Notes: generated by a model from the letters alone, not told the origin. Positions 32,851-40,665 are shown, counted from the first letter of the stretch. The stretch is DNA of 41,352 nt from JBBDYQ01 sp035553855 (GCA_035553855.1 DATMJO010000006.1:1-41352), one strand, 5' to 3'. Program-made: numbers and translations.

Positions 32851-33747
32851 ATGGACCCTAGTTGGGCGGAGGCCCTCTCGACGTTCGAGCGCGCGCTCGC
32901 GACCCGGGGCGCCGCGGAGCGCACCCGCCGCGCCTACGCCGTCGACGCCCGCCAGCTAGCCGACTGGGCGACGGCGCAGGACCTCGGGCCGGCGATGCTG
33001 GGACCCCGGGACATCAGGCGCTTCGCCGGCGTCCTGTCGGAGCGCGGCTCGAGCCGGGCGACCGTGGCCCGGAAGCTCGCCGCGATCCGCGCCCTCTACT
33101 CGGAGCTCGCGCGCCGCGGCGACATCCCCGCGAACCCCGGCGACCTGGTGGCCAGCCCGAAGCGCGACCGCACCCTGCCGCGCGTGCTCAAGCCCGCCGA
33201 GGTCGCCGCGGTGCTCGACGGGATCCCCGCCGCCACGCCGCTCGAGCTGCGCGACCGCGCGCTCTTCGAGCTGGCCTACGGCGCCGGCCTGCGCGCCGAG
33301 GAGCTCGTGACGCTGACGGTGACCGCGCTCGATCCGGACTCGGAGGAGGTGCGCGTCGAGGGCAAGGGCGGCAAGACCCGCTTCGTGCCGGTGGGCGAGC
33401 CCGCGTGGCGCGCCGTCGAGCGCTACCTCGATCGCGGCCGTCCCGGCCTCGCCGCCCGCGGGACCGGGGCTCCCGAGCTCTTCCTGTCGAAGACGGGCAG
33501 GCGCCTCTCGAGCTCCGACGTGCGCCGCCGGCTGGCCGTCTGGACGCGCCGGGCGGCGCTCGCGGCGGGCGTATCCCCGCACACCCTCCGCCATTCGTTC
33601 GCGACGCATCTGCTGGAGGGCGGCGCGGACCTCCGCTCGATCCAGGAGATGCTCGGCCATGCGAGTGTCTCCACGACTCAGACCTACACTCGGGTAGAGT
33701 CGCGCAGGCTCAAGCGCCAATACGTCGTGGCCCACCCGCGGGCATGA
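32851..33747 (+). CDS. xerC: Tyrosine recombinase XerC/XerD
   Basis: A 298-residue tyrosine recombinase that resolves chromosome dimers at dif. The N-terminal SAM-like DNA-binding domain (1-95; RTRRAYAVDARQLADW) is followed by the catalytic domain with Arg in AYGAGLRAEELVTL, Lys in GKGGKTRFVPV, HTLRHSFATHLLEGG (His, Arg), GHASVSTTQTYTRV (second His and nucleophile Tyr). The ATG at 32851 follows a GAAGG sequence; an ATG 8 codons earlier is an alternative. Its position just before whiG matches other actinobacterial genomes, favouring the XerC label, but XerC and XerD cannot be separated with certainty by reading. Confidence 0.92.
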   Translation: MDPSWAEALSTFERALATRGAAERTRRAYAVDARQLADWATAQDLGPAMLGPRDIRRFAGVLSERGSSRATVARKLAAIRALYSELARRGDIPANPGDLVASPKRDRTLPRVLKPAEVAAVLDGIPAATPLELRDRALFELAYGAGLRAEELVTLTVTALDPDSEEVRVEGKGGKTRFVPVGEPAWRAVERYLDRGRPGLAARGTGAPELFLSKTGRRLSSSDVRRRLAVWTRRAALAAGVSPHTLRHSFATHLLEGGADLRSIQEMLGHASVSTTQTYTRVESRRLKRQYVVAHPRA

Positions 33748-33781
33748 CCCAAGACGATTTGGGGGCATCCTGGAGACGAAC

Positions 33782-34567
33782 CTGAAGGCAATCGAGCTCA
33801 AGGACCTGTGGCGCCGCTACAAGGATGACGGCGACGAACGGGCACGCGAGCGTCTGGTGCTGGCGTATTCACCTCTGGTGAAGTACGTCGCGGGCCGCAT
33901 GTCGAGCGGCCTGCCGGCCCACGTCGAGGACGCGGACCTGATCTCGTACGGTCTGCTGGGCCTGATCTCGGCGATCGAGCGCTTCGACCTCTCGCGCGAG
34001 ATCAAGTTCGAGACCTTCGCGATCAACCGGATCAAGGGCTCGATCATCGACGAGCTGCGCTCGCTCGACTGGGTTCCGCGCTCGGTCCGGGCGAAGGCGC
34101 GCGAGATCGAGCGCGCCAACGCGAAGCTCGAGGCGACGCTGCACCGCGCGCCGAGCGACGCCGAGATGGCGGAGGAGCTGGGCGTGTCGGTCGACGACTT
34201 CCAGGCCTCCCTGACGCTCATCTCGAACTCGTCAATCGTCGCTCTCGACGAGCTGTGGACCGTGTCCGACGCCTCCGGCGACCAGGTCTCCCTGCTCGAC
34301 ACGATCCAGGACCCCAACGCGGCCGATCCCGCATCCGAGATGGACGCCACCGAGGCGAAGGACCGCCTCGCGGACGCGATCGCGAGGCTTCCCGAGCGTG
34401 AGAAGCTGGTGGTCGCGCTCTACTACTACGAGAACCTGACCCTGCGCGAGATCGGCGAGGTCCTGGGCGTTTCCGAGTCGCGCGTGTCGCAGCTCCACAC
34501 CAAGGCGGTGCTGCGCCTGAAGTCGCGGCTCCAGGAAGAGGCCGAGGATCTCGATCCGGCGGGCTGA
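33782..34567 (+). CDS. whiG: WhiG/FliA-type RNA polymerase sigma factor, CTG start
   Basis: A 261-residue group 3 sigma factor. Region 2 begins ARERLVLAYSPLVKYVAGRM and continues with DLISYGLLGLISAIERF and KFETFAINRIKGSIIDELRS. Region 3 has AKLEATLHRAPSDAEMAEEL, and region 4 ends LREIGEVLGVSESRVSQLHT. The frame is coding well before the GTG at 33857: KDLWRRYKDDGDERARERL is the normal family N-terminus. No ATG/GTG/TTG precedes it in frame; CTG at 33782 has GGAG six bases upstream, so I propose CTG initiation. It is followed by one spacer base and the phosphatase gene. In Streptomyces WhiG drives sporulation, in flagellated taxa FliA drives motility; which applies here is unknown. Confidence 0.9.
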   Translation: MKAIELKDLWRRYKDDGDERARERLVLAYSPLVKYVAGRMSSGLPAHVEDADLISYGLLGLISAIERFDLSREIKFETFAINRIKGSIIDELRSLDWVPRSVRAKAREIERANAKLEATLHRAPSDAEMAEELGVSVDDFQASLTLISNSSIVALDELWTVSDASGDQVSLLDTIQDPNAADPASEMDATEAKDRLADAIARLPEREKLVVALYYYENLTLREIGEVLGVSESRVSQLHTKAVLRLKSRLQEEAEDLDPAG

Positions 34568-34568
34568 C

Positions 34569-36572
34569 GTGCCCGGCCGGGCGGAGGACGAGCTCCTCAC
34601 GCGGGCACGGCAGCAGGCCACGGCCGCCACCCTGGGACAGCGCGCGCTCGCCGGCATGCCGCTCGACCGGCTGATGCACGAGGCGGTCGAGGTGCTCTCG
34701 CGCGAGCTGCGCGTGGACGCGGTGTCGCTGCTCGAGCTCGAGCCGGGCGGCCTGACGCTCCGGGTACGCGCCAACCACGGCTTCCCCGTCGAGGAGGGCG
34801 AGACGCTCGAGCTCGCGGAGCGATCCCTCGCGGGCTACACGCTGCGCTACGAGGGCCCGGTCATCGTCGCCGATCTGCGGGCGGACCACCGCTTCGAGCA
34901 GTCGCCGGTGCTCGATGCCGCCGGGGTGGTCAGCGCGATGGCCGTCACGGTTGGGGGGCTCGAGCGGCCGTTCGGCGTGATCGGTGCCCACAGCCGCACA
35001 CCGCACCGCTTCTCGGAGGACGACGCGAGCTTCGTGCAGGCCATCGCCAACACCGTCGGCGCGGCGGTGGAGCGCGCGCGCGCGGAGGAGGCCGTCCGGG
35101 AGAGCGAGGCGCGCTTCCGCGAGCTCGCGGACACCGCGCCGGCGCTCTTGTGGATGACGGACGACCAGGGCCGCGTGACGTTCGTCAACGAGGGGTGGCT
35201 CCGCTTCACCGGGCGCTCGCTCAGCGACGAGGTGGGGGACACGTGGGCGAGCAGCGCGCATCCCGCGGACGCCGAGGCCCTGCGGGCCGGGTTCCTCGAC
35301 GCGCTCGAGCGGCGTGCCGAGTTCCGCATGGAGTACCGCCTGCGCCGGGCTGACGGCTCGCATCGCTGGGTGCTCGAGGTGGGCGCGCCGCGCTTCTCGG
35401 GAGACCACTTCGTCGGGTACGTCGGCACCGCCACCGACATCCACGAGCGCAAGACGATGGAGCAGGCGCTCCGCCGCGGCTACGAGGAGGAGCACCACGT
35501 CGCGGAGACCCTCCAGCGGAGTCTGCTGCCCGAGCAGCTCCCGCAGATCGAGGGCGTCGACCTCGCCGCGCGGTACCTGCCGGCGGGCGCCGGCCCCGCG
35601 GTCGGAGGAGACTGGTATGACGCCCTCGAGCTCGACGACGGGAGGGTGGCCGTGGTGGTCGGCGACGTCGTCGGGCACGGCCTGCGGGCGGCGGCGGCGA
35701 TGGGCCAGCTCCGAAACGCTTTTCGCGCGTACGCGGTCCTCGAGGACGGGACAGCCGAGACCGTGGCCCGGATCGACCGCCTGCTGCGCCGTAGCGGCGA
35801 GCACTCGATGGCGACGATGCTCTACCTGCTGCTCGACCGCGACACGGGCGAGGTCCGCTTCACGAGCGCGGGGCACCCGCCACCGCTGGCGCTCACCCCT
35901 GACGGCGCGCGCTTTTTGGAGGGAGGGCGGTCGGTGCCGGTGGGTGCCGGGGACACGGGCACGTACGCGGAGGGCCACGAGACGCTGCCGCCCGGGACGA
36001 CGCTGCTGCTGTACACCGACGGTTTGGTGGAGCGGCGCGACGCCCCGCTCTCGGAGCGCCTCACAGAGCTCTCGATGGTGGCCGCCGCCGCGGGACCCGA
36101 CTTGACCGCGCTCTGCGACGAGGTCGTCGCCGCGCTCGTGGGCGATGCCCCGGCCGACGACGTGGCGCTGCTGGCCGTGCGGCCGCAGCCCGTGACGGCA
36201 GAGGCGTTCTCGCAGTCGCTGCCGGCCGAGCCCGAGTCGCTCGGCGGGCTGCGGCGGAGCATCGGCCGCTTCCTCCGCGCCGCAGGGGCCAGCGAGCAGG
36301 AGCGCTATGAGATCACGCTCGCCGTCGCCGAGGCGGCATGCAACGCGATCGAGCATGCCTACGGTCCCGGAGATGCCTTCGTGGATGTCGAAGCCTCACT
36401 CGCCTCGGGCGCGGTCGAGGTCGTGGTGAGCGACCGCGGGGCCTGGCGGGAGCCCCGCGGCGAGCACAGGGGACGCGGGCTCCTGATCATCGAGGGCCTC
36501 ATGCACGAGGTCGCGGTCGCGCGCGAACGGCACGGCACGACGGTCCGCATGCGGCGGCGACTCGAGGGGTGA
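34569..36572 (+). CDS. GAF-PAS-PP2C(SpoIIE/RsbU)-HATPase regulatory protein
   Basis: A 667-residue soluble multidomain regulator. It comprises GAF (about 30-175), PAS (about 185-300; ESEARFRELADTAPALLWMT to GYVGTATDIHERK), PP2C-type SpoIIE/RsbU phosphatase (about 320-530; metal-binding Asp in AVGGDWYDALEL and VVGDVVGHGLRAAAAMG, DDVALLAVR at the end) and an anti-sigma-type serine kinase ATPase (about 545-667; N box EAACNAIEHAY, G1 SDRGAW, G2 GRGLLII). Fusing phosphatase and anti-sigma kinase in one chain means it could both remove and add phosphate on a STAS antagonist. The STAS gene overlaps its stop and whiG precedes it by one base. No transmembrane segment is seen, so the signal is probably cytoplasmic. 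Confidence 0.93.
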   Translation: MPGRAEDELLTRARQQATAATLGQRALAGMPLDRLMHEAVEVLSRELRVDAVSLLELEPGGLTLRVRANHGFPVEEGETLELAERSLAGYTLRYEGPVIVADLRADHRFEQSPVLDAAGVVSAMAVTVGGLERPFGVIGAHSRTPHRFSEDDASFVQAIANTVGAAVERARAEEAVRESEARFRELADTAPALLWMTDDQGRVTFVNEGWLRFTGRSLSDEVGDTWASSAHPADAEALRAGFLDALERRAEFRMEYRLRRADGSHRWVLEVGAPRFSGDHFVGYVGTATDIHERKTMEQALRRGYEEEHHVAETLQRSLLPEQLPQIEGVDLAARYLPAGAGPAVGGDWYDALELDDGRVAVVVGDVVGHGLRAAAAMGQLRNAFRAYAVLEDGTAETVARIDRLLRRSGEHSMATMLYLLLDRDTGEVRFTSAGHPPPLALTPDGARFLEGGRSVPVGAGDTGTYAEGHETLPPGTTLLLYTDGLVERRDAPLSERLTELSMVAAAAGPDLTALCDEVVAALVGDAPADDVALLAVRPQPVTAEAFSQSLPAEPESLGGLRRSIGRFLRAAGASEQERYEITLAVAEAACNAIEHAYGPGDAFVDVEASLASGAVEVVVSDRGAWREPRGEHRGRGLLIIEGLMHEVAVARERHGTTVRMRRRLEG

Positions 36573-36916
36573 GCGCCTCCGCGGAGATCGCGGTCGAGGC
36601 GGCCGGCAGCGCGGTTGTCGCGCACGTCGCGGGGGAGATCGACATCACGACCGTGCAGCGGCTCGCTTGCGACCTGCTCGAGACACTCGGCAACGACGCG
36701 ACGACGCTCGTGGTCGACCTGACCGGCGTCCGCTACGTGGACTCAGCGGGCATCGAAATGCTGTTCGAGACGTCGCGGCGGCTGCGCCGCCGGCGTCAGG
36801 GAATGGCACTCGTCGTACCGCCGGGATCGCTGCTCTCGCCGGTGTTCGATCTCACCGGCATCGACGCCGCCGCGCCGATGTTCACAACGGTCGAAGCGGC
36901 TCTCCAGGAGCGGTAG
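36569..36916 (+). CDS. STAS-domain anti-sigma factor antagonist
   Basis: A 115-residue single STAS-domain protein of the SpoIIAA/RsbV type. The phosphorylatable serine is Ser59 in LTGVRYVDSAGIEMLFE. The beta-strand VVAHVAGEIDITTVQRLACD precedes it. The GTG overlaps the preceding stop (GTGA), so production is tied to the phosphatase/kinase protein, its expected partner. Family knowledge predicts that the unphosphorylated form binds the HATPase domain and frees a sigma factor; the best local candidate is WhiG, which is inference. Confidence 0.92.
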   Translation: MSASAEIAVEAAGSAVVAHVAGEIDITTVQRLACDLLETLGNDATTLVVDLTGVRYVDSAGIEMLFETSRRLRRRRQGMALVVPPGSLLSPVFDLTGIDAAAPMFTTVEAALQER

Positions 36917-36919
36917 GCT
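36914..36919 (+). promoter_or_regulatory. -10 element candidate for the EF-G2-like gene (TAGGCT)
   Basis: TAGGCT contains the STAS gene's stop codon. The transcript would have about a 20-base leader with a Shine-Dalgarno sequence (GAGGAGAGGA, 36931-36940), so this gene is not leaderless. Confidence 0.35.
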
Positions 36920-36945
36920 CAGCGCAAACCGAGGAGAGGAGCCCC

Positions 36946-39018
36946 ATGCCCCACGAGGCAGCCAAGAGGATCCGCAACGTGGCCTTGGTCGGCCACCGAG
37001 GCAGCGGCAAGACGTCCACCTGCGAGGCGATCCTGTTCCAGGCGGGCGCGATCCAGCGGCTCGGCTCGGTGGCTGACGGAACGACGGTCTCGGACTCGGC
37101 TCCCGACGAGAAGTCCCGCGAGATGTCGATCTCGGCGAGCCTCTCCTCCTTTCACTGGCAGGACCGCAAGGTCAACCTGCTCGACACCCCCGGCGAGCCG
37201 AGCTTCGTAGCGGACGCCCTGTCCGCGCTCTCGGTCAGCGACGGCGCGGTGTTCGTGGTCAACGGCGTCATGGGCGTCGAGGTGGGCACGAGCCGCCTCT
37301 GGGAGCGCGCCTCCGAGCTGGGCCTCGCGCGACTCCTGTTCGTGAACATGCTCGATCGCGAGCGCGCCGATTTCTTCCGCGCGCTCGAGGGCCTCAAGGG
37401 CGCCTTCGGCCAGCACGTAGTGGCGACCGAGATCCCGATCGGGGCCGAGCACGAGATCCGCGGCGTGATCGACCTGATCGACATGAAGGCCTACGAGTAC
37501 GAGGGCGCGGGGCGCGACAACTGCCGCGAGGTCCCGATCCCGGACGACCTCGCCGACCGCGCCCAGGAGTATCGCGAGAAGCTGATGGACGAGGTGGCTG
37601 AGGTCTCCGACGCCCTGATGGAGCGCTACCTCGAGGGTGAGGAGATCTCCCACGACGAGGTCGTCCAGGCGCTCAAGACCGGCGTGACGGGCGGTCAGCT
37701 CTTCCCCGTGACGTGTGGGGTGGCAACGCGGAACCTCGCGGTGAACCGCCTGCTCGACGCGTTCGTCGAGGACCTCCCGTCCCCGGCGAAGCGCGGGGCT
37801 CTCGAGTTGGGCGAGACCATCCTCGAGCCCCGCGAGGACCGCGACATGGTGGCCTACGTCTTCAAGACCCTCGCCGACCCGTTCGCGGGCAGGATCAACC
37901 TCTTCCGCGTCCATCAGGGCGTGATGAAGGCGGACTCGCACGTCTTCAACGTGACCCGCGCCGCCAAGGAGCGGATCGGAACGCTGATCGTCCCCCAGGG
38001 CAAGGAGCAGGACCACGCGAGCGAGTTCGGGCCGGGAGACATCGGCGCCGTGGCGAAGCTGAAGGAGACCCGGGCCGGCGACGTGCTCTCGTCGAGGGAC
38101 GAGGTCGTCGCGATTCCCGCGCCCAAGCTGCCGGCGCCGGTCATGGCCTTCGCCATGGAGCCCAAGGCCAAGGGAGACGAGGAGAAGGTGGCGACCGCGC
38201 TCCACCGCCTCCAGGAGGAGGATCCGACGATCGACTTCCACCGCGACTCCCAGACCGGCGAGCAGATCCTCGCTGGGCTGTCGCAGATACACGTCGAGGT
38301 CATCGTCGACAGGATGCGGGAGCGCTTCGGCGCCGAGGTCTCGCTGAAGCCGCCGCGCGTGCCGTATCTCGAGACGATCAGGCACTCGGCGAAGGGGCAC
38401 GGCCGCCACAAGAAGCAGACGGGCGGCCGGGGCCAGTTCGGCGACTGCCACATCGAGATCGAGCCGCTGCCGCACGGGGCCGGGTTCGAGTTCGTGAACG
38501 CCATCAAGGGCGGCGTGATCCCCCAGGGGTTCATCCCCGCCGTCGAGAAGGGCATCGTCGAGTCGATGGCGCGGGGAATCGTGGCGGGCTATCCGGTGAA
38601 GGACCTGCGCGTGCGCCTCTTCGACGGGTCCTTCCACGCCGTGGACTCCTCCGAGATGGCGTTCAAGACCGCGGGCTCGCTCGCGTTCAAGGCGGCGGCG
38701 GAGCAGGCGGGGCCCGTCCTGCTCGAGCCGATCATGACCGTGACCGTGACGGTGCCCGAGGACTACGTGGGCGACGTGATCGGCGACCTCAACTCGCGCC
38801 GTGGCCGGCCGCTCGGGATGGAGCCGAAGGGCTCGGTGACCGAGGTGAAGGCGGAGGTCCCGATGAGCGAGATGCTGAGCTACGCGCCCGACCTGCGCGC
38901 GATCACGGGCGGACAGGGCGACTACTCGATGGAGCTCGCCCGCTACGACGAGCTTCCGGCGCACCTGGCCGACAAGGTCATCGCGGCGTCCTCCGAGCAG
39001 GAGGCGGTCCGGGCCTGA
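36946..39018 (+). CDS. EF-G-like translational GTPase (EF-G2/FusA2 type)
   Basis: A 690-residue homologue of elongation factor G with all five domains in order. The P-loop GHRGSGKTST is at residues 16-25. Switch I reads EKSREMSISASL where EF-G has RGITI. Switch II reads LLDTPGEPSF, so the catalytic His of DTPGH is Glu. The G4 motif is VNMLD (about 133-137) in place of NKMD. Domain IV retains QTGGRGQFGDCHIEIEPL, and domain V ends LRAITGGQGDYSMELARYDE. These changes fit the EF-G2-like subfamily found beside a canonical fusA in many actinobacteria; the main EF-G gene is not in this window. It is preceded by a clear Shine-Dalgarno sequence. Confidence 0.88.
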   Translation: MPHEAAKRIRNVALVGHRGSGKTSTCEAILFQAGAIQRLGSVADGTTVSDSAPDEKSREMSISASLSSFHWQDRKVNLLDTPGEPSFVADALSALSVSDGAVFVVNGVMGVEVGTSRLWERASELGLARLLFVNMLDRERADFFRALEGLKGAFGQHVVATEIPIGAEHEIRGVIDLIDMKAYEYEGAGRDNCREVPIPDDLADRAQEYREKLMDEVAEVSDALMERYLEGEEISHDEVVQALKTGVTGGQLFPVTCGVATRNLAVNRLLDAFVEDLPSPAKRGALELGETILEPREDRDMVAYVFKTLADPFAGRINLFRVHQGVMKADSHVFNVTRAAKERIGTLIVPQGKEQDHASEFGPGDIGAVAKLKETRAGDVLSSRDEVVAIPAPKLPAPVMAFAMEPKAKGDEEKVATALHRLQEEDPTIDFHRDSQTGEQILAGLSQIHVEVIVDRMRERFGAEVSLKPPRVPYLETIRHSAKGHGRHKKQTGGRGQFGDCHIEIEPLPHGAGFEFVNAIKGGVIPQGFIPAVEKGIVESMARGIVAGYPVKDLRVRLFDGSFHAVDSSEMAFKTAGSLAFKAAAEQAGPVLLEPIMTVTVTVPEDYVGDVIGDLNSRRGRPLGMEPKGSVTEVKAEVPMSEMLSYAPDLRAITGGQGDYSMELARYDELPAHLADKVIAASSEQEAVRA

Positions 39019-39091
39019 GCCCGCTCTGAGGGCCGCCCAAGGCCCCGGTGCGAGTGCAGGAACACGCCCGTTTGGGTGCACGCGCCCTCGC

Positions 39092-39097
39092 TAGCAT
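39092..39097 (+). promoter_or_regulatory. -10 element candidate for the gene at 39107 (TAGCAT)
   Basis: TAGCAT ends 9 bases before the ATG at 39107; no Shine-Dalgarno sequence. It lies in an 88-base gap after the EF-G2-like gene. Confidence 0.45.
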
Positions 39098-39106
39098 CGG
39101 GCCGCG

Positions 39107-39820
39107 ATGACGAAGGAGCTGAAGACCCTCGAGGCGGATCAATCGTGTGAGGTCTGCGGCCGCACGATCCTCAAGGGCGAGCGCCCCGACATGTGGCTCG
39201 CGCCCGGCGGCACGCGCCGCCTCGTGTGCGAGCTGTGCTTCCCGCGGGCGGAGGCGGAGGGCTGGATCCGCGAGGGCGCGGCCGGTGACACGCCGTTCAC
39301 CGCGCGCACGCGCGAGCAGCGCCGCTCGCTCATCGGGAGGATCCGCCGCCGCCGCGAGGACGAGGAGGCGCCCCTGGCCGCGGAGGACCACGCCGTCGCC
39401 GAGGAGGAGTCCGAGGAGGAGCCCGAGCGGCCGGCTCGTGCCGCTCCGCTCCGGCGGCGAAAGGACGCGCGCCACGTCCGTGCCGTGCCGACGAACGACG
39501 ATGTGAAGGTCGAGCGCGCGCTCGAGATCTTCAACAGCTCGGACTTCCCCCGCAAGATCGCGGGGATCCAGCGGTCGCTCGGCGTGCCGTGGGTGAGCGC
39601 GCTCCCCGACTCGCGCTCCCCGAGCGAGGTCACGCTCGTGATCGCATGGGAGCTTTCGTGGTATCGCTATCGCGTCGATCTGGGCGACGCGGAGGAGCCC
39701 GTCCAGCTCGCCGGCAAGGGGCTCGAGCTCTCCGAGATCGGCGAGGAGCTCCAGGATTGGAACGCCTCGGCGGATGCGGACGGGCGCCTCGAAGTCGGTG
39801 TAGGGTCCGAGCCCGAGTGA
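39107..39820 (+). CDS. Uncharacterised protein with N-terminal zinc-ribbon-like cysteines
   Basis: A 237-residue protein I cannot name. The N-terminus has two CxxC pairs (QSCEVCGR at 14-17 and RLVCELCFPRAEAEGWI about 30 residues later), consistent with a zinc ribbon. A charged low-complexity linker rich in Glu and Arg follows (about 75-120). The C-terminal domain reads ALEIFNSSDFPRKIAGIQRS, VTLVIAWELSWYRYRVDLGD and ends GRLEVGVGSEPE. No membrane segment. It overlaps the next small gene by four bases (GTGA), so the two probably act together. Confidence 0.75.
   Translation: MTKELKTLEADQSCEVCGRTILKGERPDMWLAPGGTRRLVCELCFPRAEAEGWIREGAAGDTPFTARTREQRRSLIGRIRRRREDEEAPLAAEDHAVAEEESEEEPERPARAAPLRRRKDARHVRAVPTNDDVKVERALEIFNSSDFPRKIAGIQRSLGVPWVSALPDSRSPSEVTLVIAWELSWYRYRVDLGDAEEPVQLAGKGLELSEIGEELQDWNASADADGRLEVGVGSEPE
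39801..39806 (+). promoter_or_regulatory. -10 element candidate for the gene at 39817 (TAGGGT)
   Basis: TAGGGT lies inside the end of the preceding gene and ends 10 bases before the GTG at 39817. Confidence 0.35.
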
Positions 39821-40035
39821 TCTACTGCGTGATCCCAACGGCGCTCGAGGGCGAGCTCTTCGAGAGGCTCACCGCGCACTACAGCGACGACCCGAACGTC
39901 GAGGTCATCGTGGACAGGCGCGGCGGGCCGGACCGCCGCCAGGGCGGCGAGTACGGGGGCAAGCGCACGGTCCGAGACCGCCGGCGCGCGCGGGCGCGCG
40001 GCAGCTTCCCCACCATCGATCCGCCCCAGTCCTGA
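39817..40035 (+). CDS. Small basic uncharacterised protein
   Basis: A 72-residue protein beginning IYCVIPTALEGELFERLTAH, then DDPNVEVIVDRRGGPDRRQG and a basic tail VRDRRRARARG. The short hydrophobic strands followed by DRR repeats look like a small beta-rich module with a nucleic-acid-friendly tail; this is inference. I do not recognise a named family. The GTG overlaps the stop of the zinc-ribbon-like protein, and it is followed after 11 bases by the RNase HI-like gene. Confidence 0.7.
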   Translation: MIYCVIPTALEGELFERLTAHYSDDPNVEVIVDRRGGPDRRQGGEYGGKRTVRDRRRARARGSFPTIDPPQS

Positions 40036-40046
40036 CCGCCCCCGAG

Positions 40047-40457
40047 ATGCGGGTCGTGGTGCACGTGGACGGTGGCGCGCGGGGGAACCCCGGGCCCGCG
40101 GCCGTGGGTGCGGTGGTCGCCGCCGCCGACGGGGGCGGCGTCCTCTCCGAGCGGGGCGAGTACATAGGGAAGGCCACCAACAACGTCGCCGAGTACCGGG
40201 CGGTGATGCTCGGGCTATCGCTCGCGCGGGAGCTCGGCGCCACCGAGGTCGAGGTGGTCAACGACTCCGAGCTCGTCGCCCGCCAGATCGGCGGCCAGTA
40301 CCGGGTGAAGAACCCGGGCCTGCGCCCGCTGTACGAGGAGACGATGGCGGAGCTGCGCCGCTTCGACCGCTGGGCGGTGCGCAACGTCCGCCGCGAGCAC
40401 AACGAGCGCGCGGACGAGCTGGTCAACGAGGCGCTGGACAGGGCGCTCTCGGGCTGA
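40047..40457 (+). CDS. RNase HI-family protein
   Basis: A 136-residue RNase H-fold protein. Catalytic acids appear in order: Asp in VVVHVDGGARGNPGP, Glu in KATNNVAEYRAVMLGL, Asp in EVVNDSELVARQIGGQYRVK and Asp in EHNERADELVNEAL. It resembles the short RNase HI homologues typical of actinobacteria and archaea, which lack the basic protrusion of E. coli RNase HI. It probably degrades RNA in RNA-DNA hybrids, complementing the RNase HII gene at 20176. The ATG follows closely on the preceding gene with no clear promoter. Confidence 0.92.
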   Translation: MRVVVHVDGGARGNPGPAAVGAVVAAADGGGVLSERGEYIGKATNNVAEYRAVMLGLSLARELGATEVEVVNDSELVARQIGGQYRVKNPGLRPLYEETMAELRRFDRWAVRNVRREHNERADELVNEALDRALSG

Positions 40458-40548
40458 GCTCGCCGGCGCATCACGCGCCGAGCATGCACTCGAGCACGCC
40501 ATAGGCCCCTACTGCATAGTCGCGGCTCGCCGCGGCCTTCTCGAACGG

Positions 40549-40576
40549 CGAAGGCCCCGCCGGAGCGGGGCCTTCG
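40549..40576 (-). terminator. Strong hairpin downstream of tRNA-Gly
   Basis: A 12-bp perfect stem (CGAAGGCCCCGC / GCGGGGCCTTCG) has a 4-base loop CGGA. It lies between the RNase HI-like gene (+) and tRNA-Gly (-), so it can end either transcript. The T-run is poor on both strands; it is placed best for the tRNA-Gly transcript. Confidence 0.65.
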
Positions 40577-40581
40577 ACAGG

Positions 40582-40655
40582 AGCGGCTGATGGGATTCGA
40601 ACCCACGACCTTCTGCATGGCAAGCAGACGCTCTAGCCAACTGAGCTACAGCCGC
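40582..40655 (-). tRNA. tRNA-Gly (GCC anticodon)
   Basis: Read on the minus strand it forms a complete cloverleaf. The acceptor stem GCGGCTG pairs with CAGCCGC, and the D arm contains AGCTCAGTTGGCTAGAGC. The anticodon stem TCTGC/GCAGA has loop TTGCCAT (anticodon GCC), and the T arm is GTGGGTTCGAATCCCAT. The discriminator is T, as usual for bacterial glycine tRNA. The following genomic bases are CC then T, so the CCA end is not fully encoded. Confidence 0.96.
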
Positions 40656-40665
40656 GCGGCGGCCA

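Noticed and set aside
40471..40575. Minus-strand frame ending AAASRDYAVGAYGVLECMLGA that looks like a gene C-terminus, or by its AAASRDYA a tmRNA tag
   Set aside because: Upstream it runs into a terminator hairpin and tRNA-Gly, no start is available, and a tmRNA tag would end in a stop after the Ala-Ala; no tmRNA acceptor or T-arm structure is seen. It may be a relic or chance.
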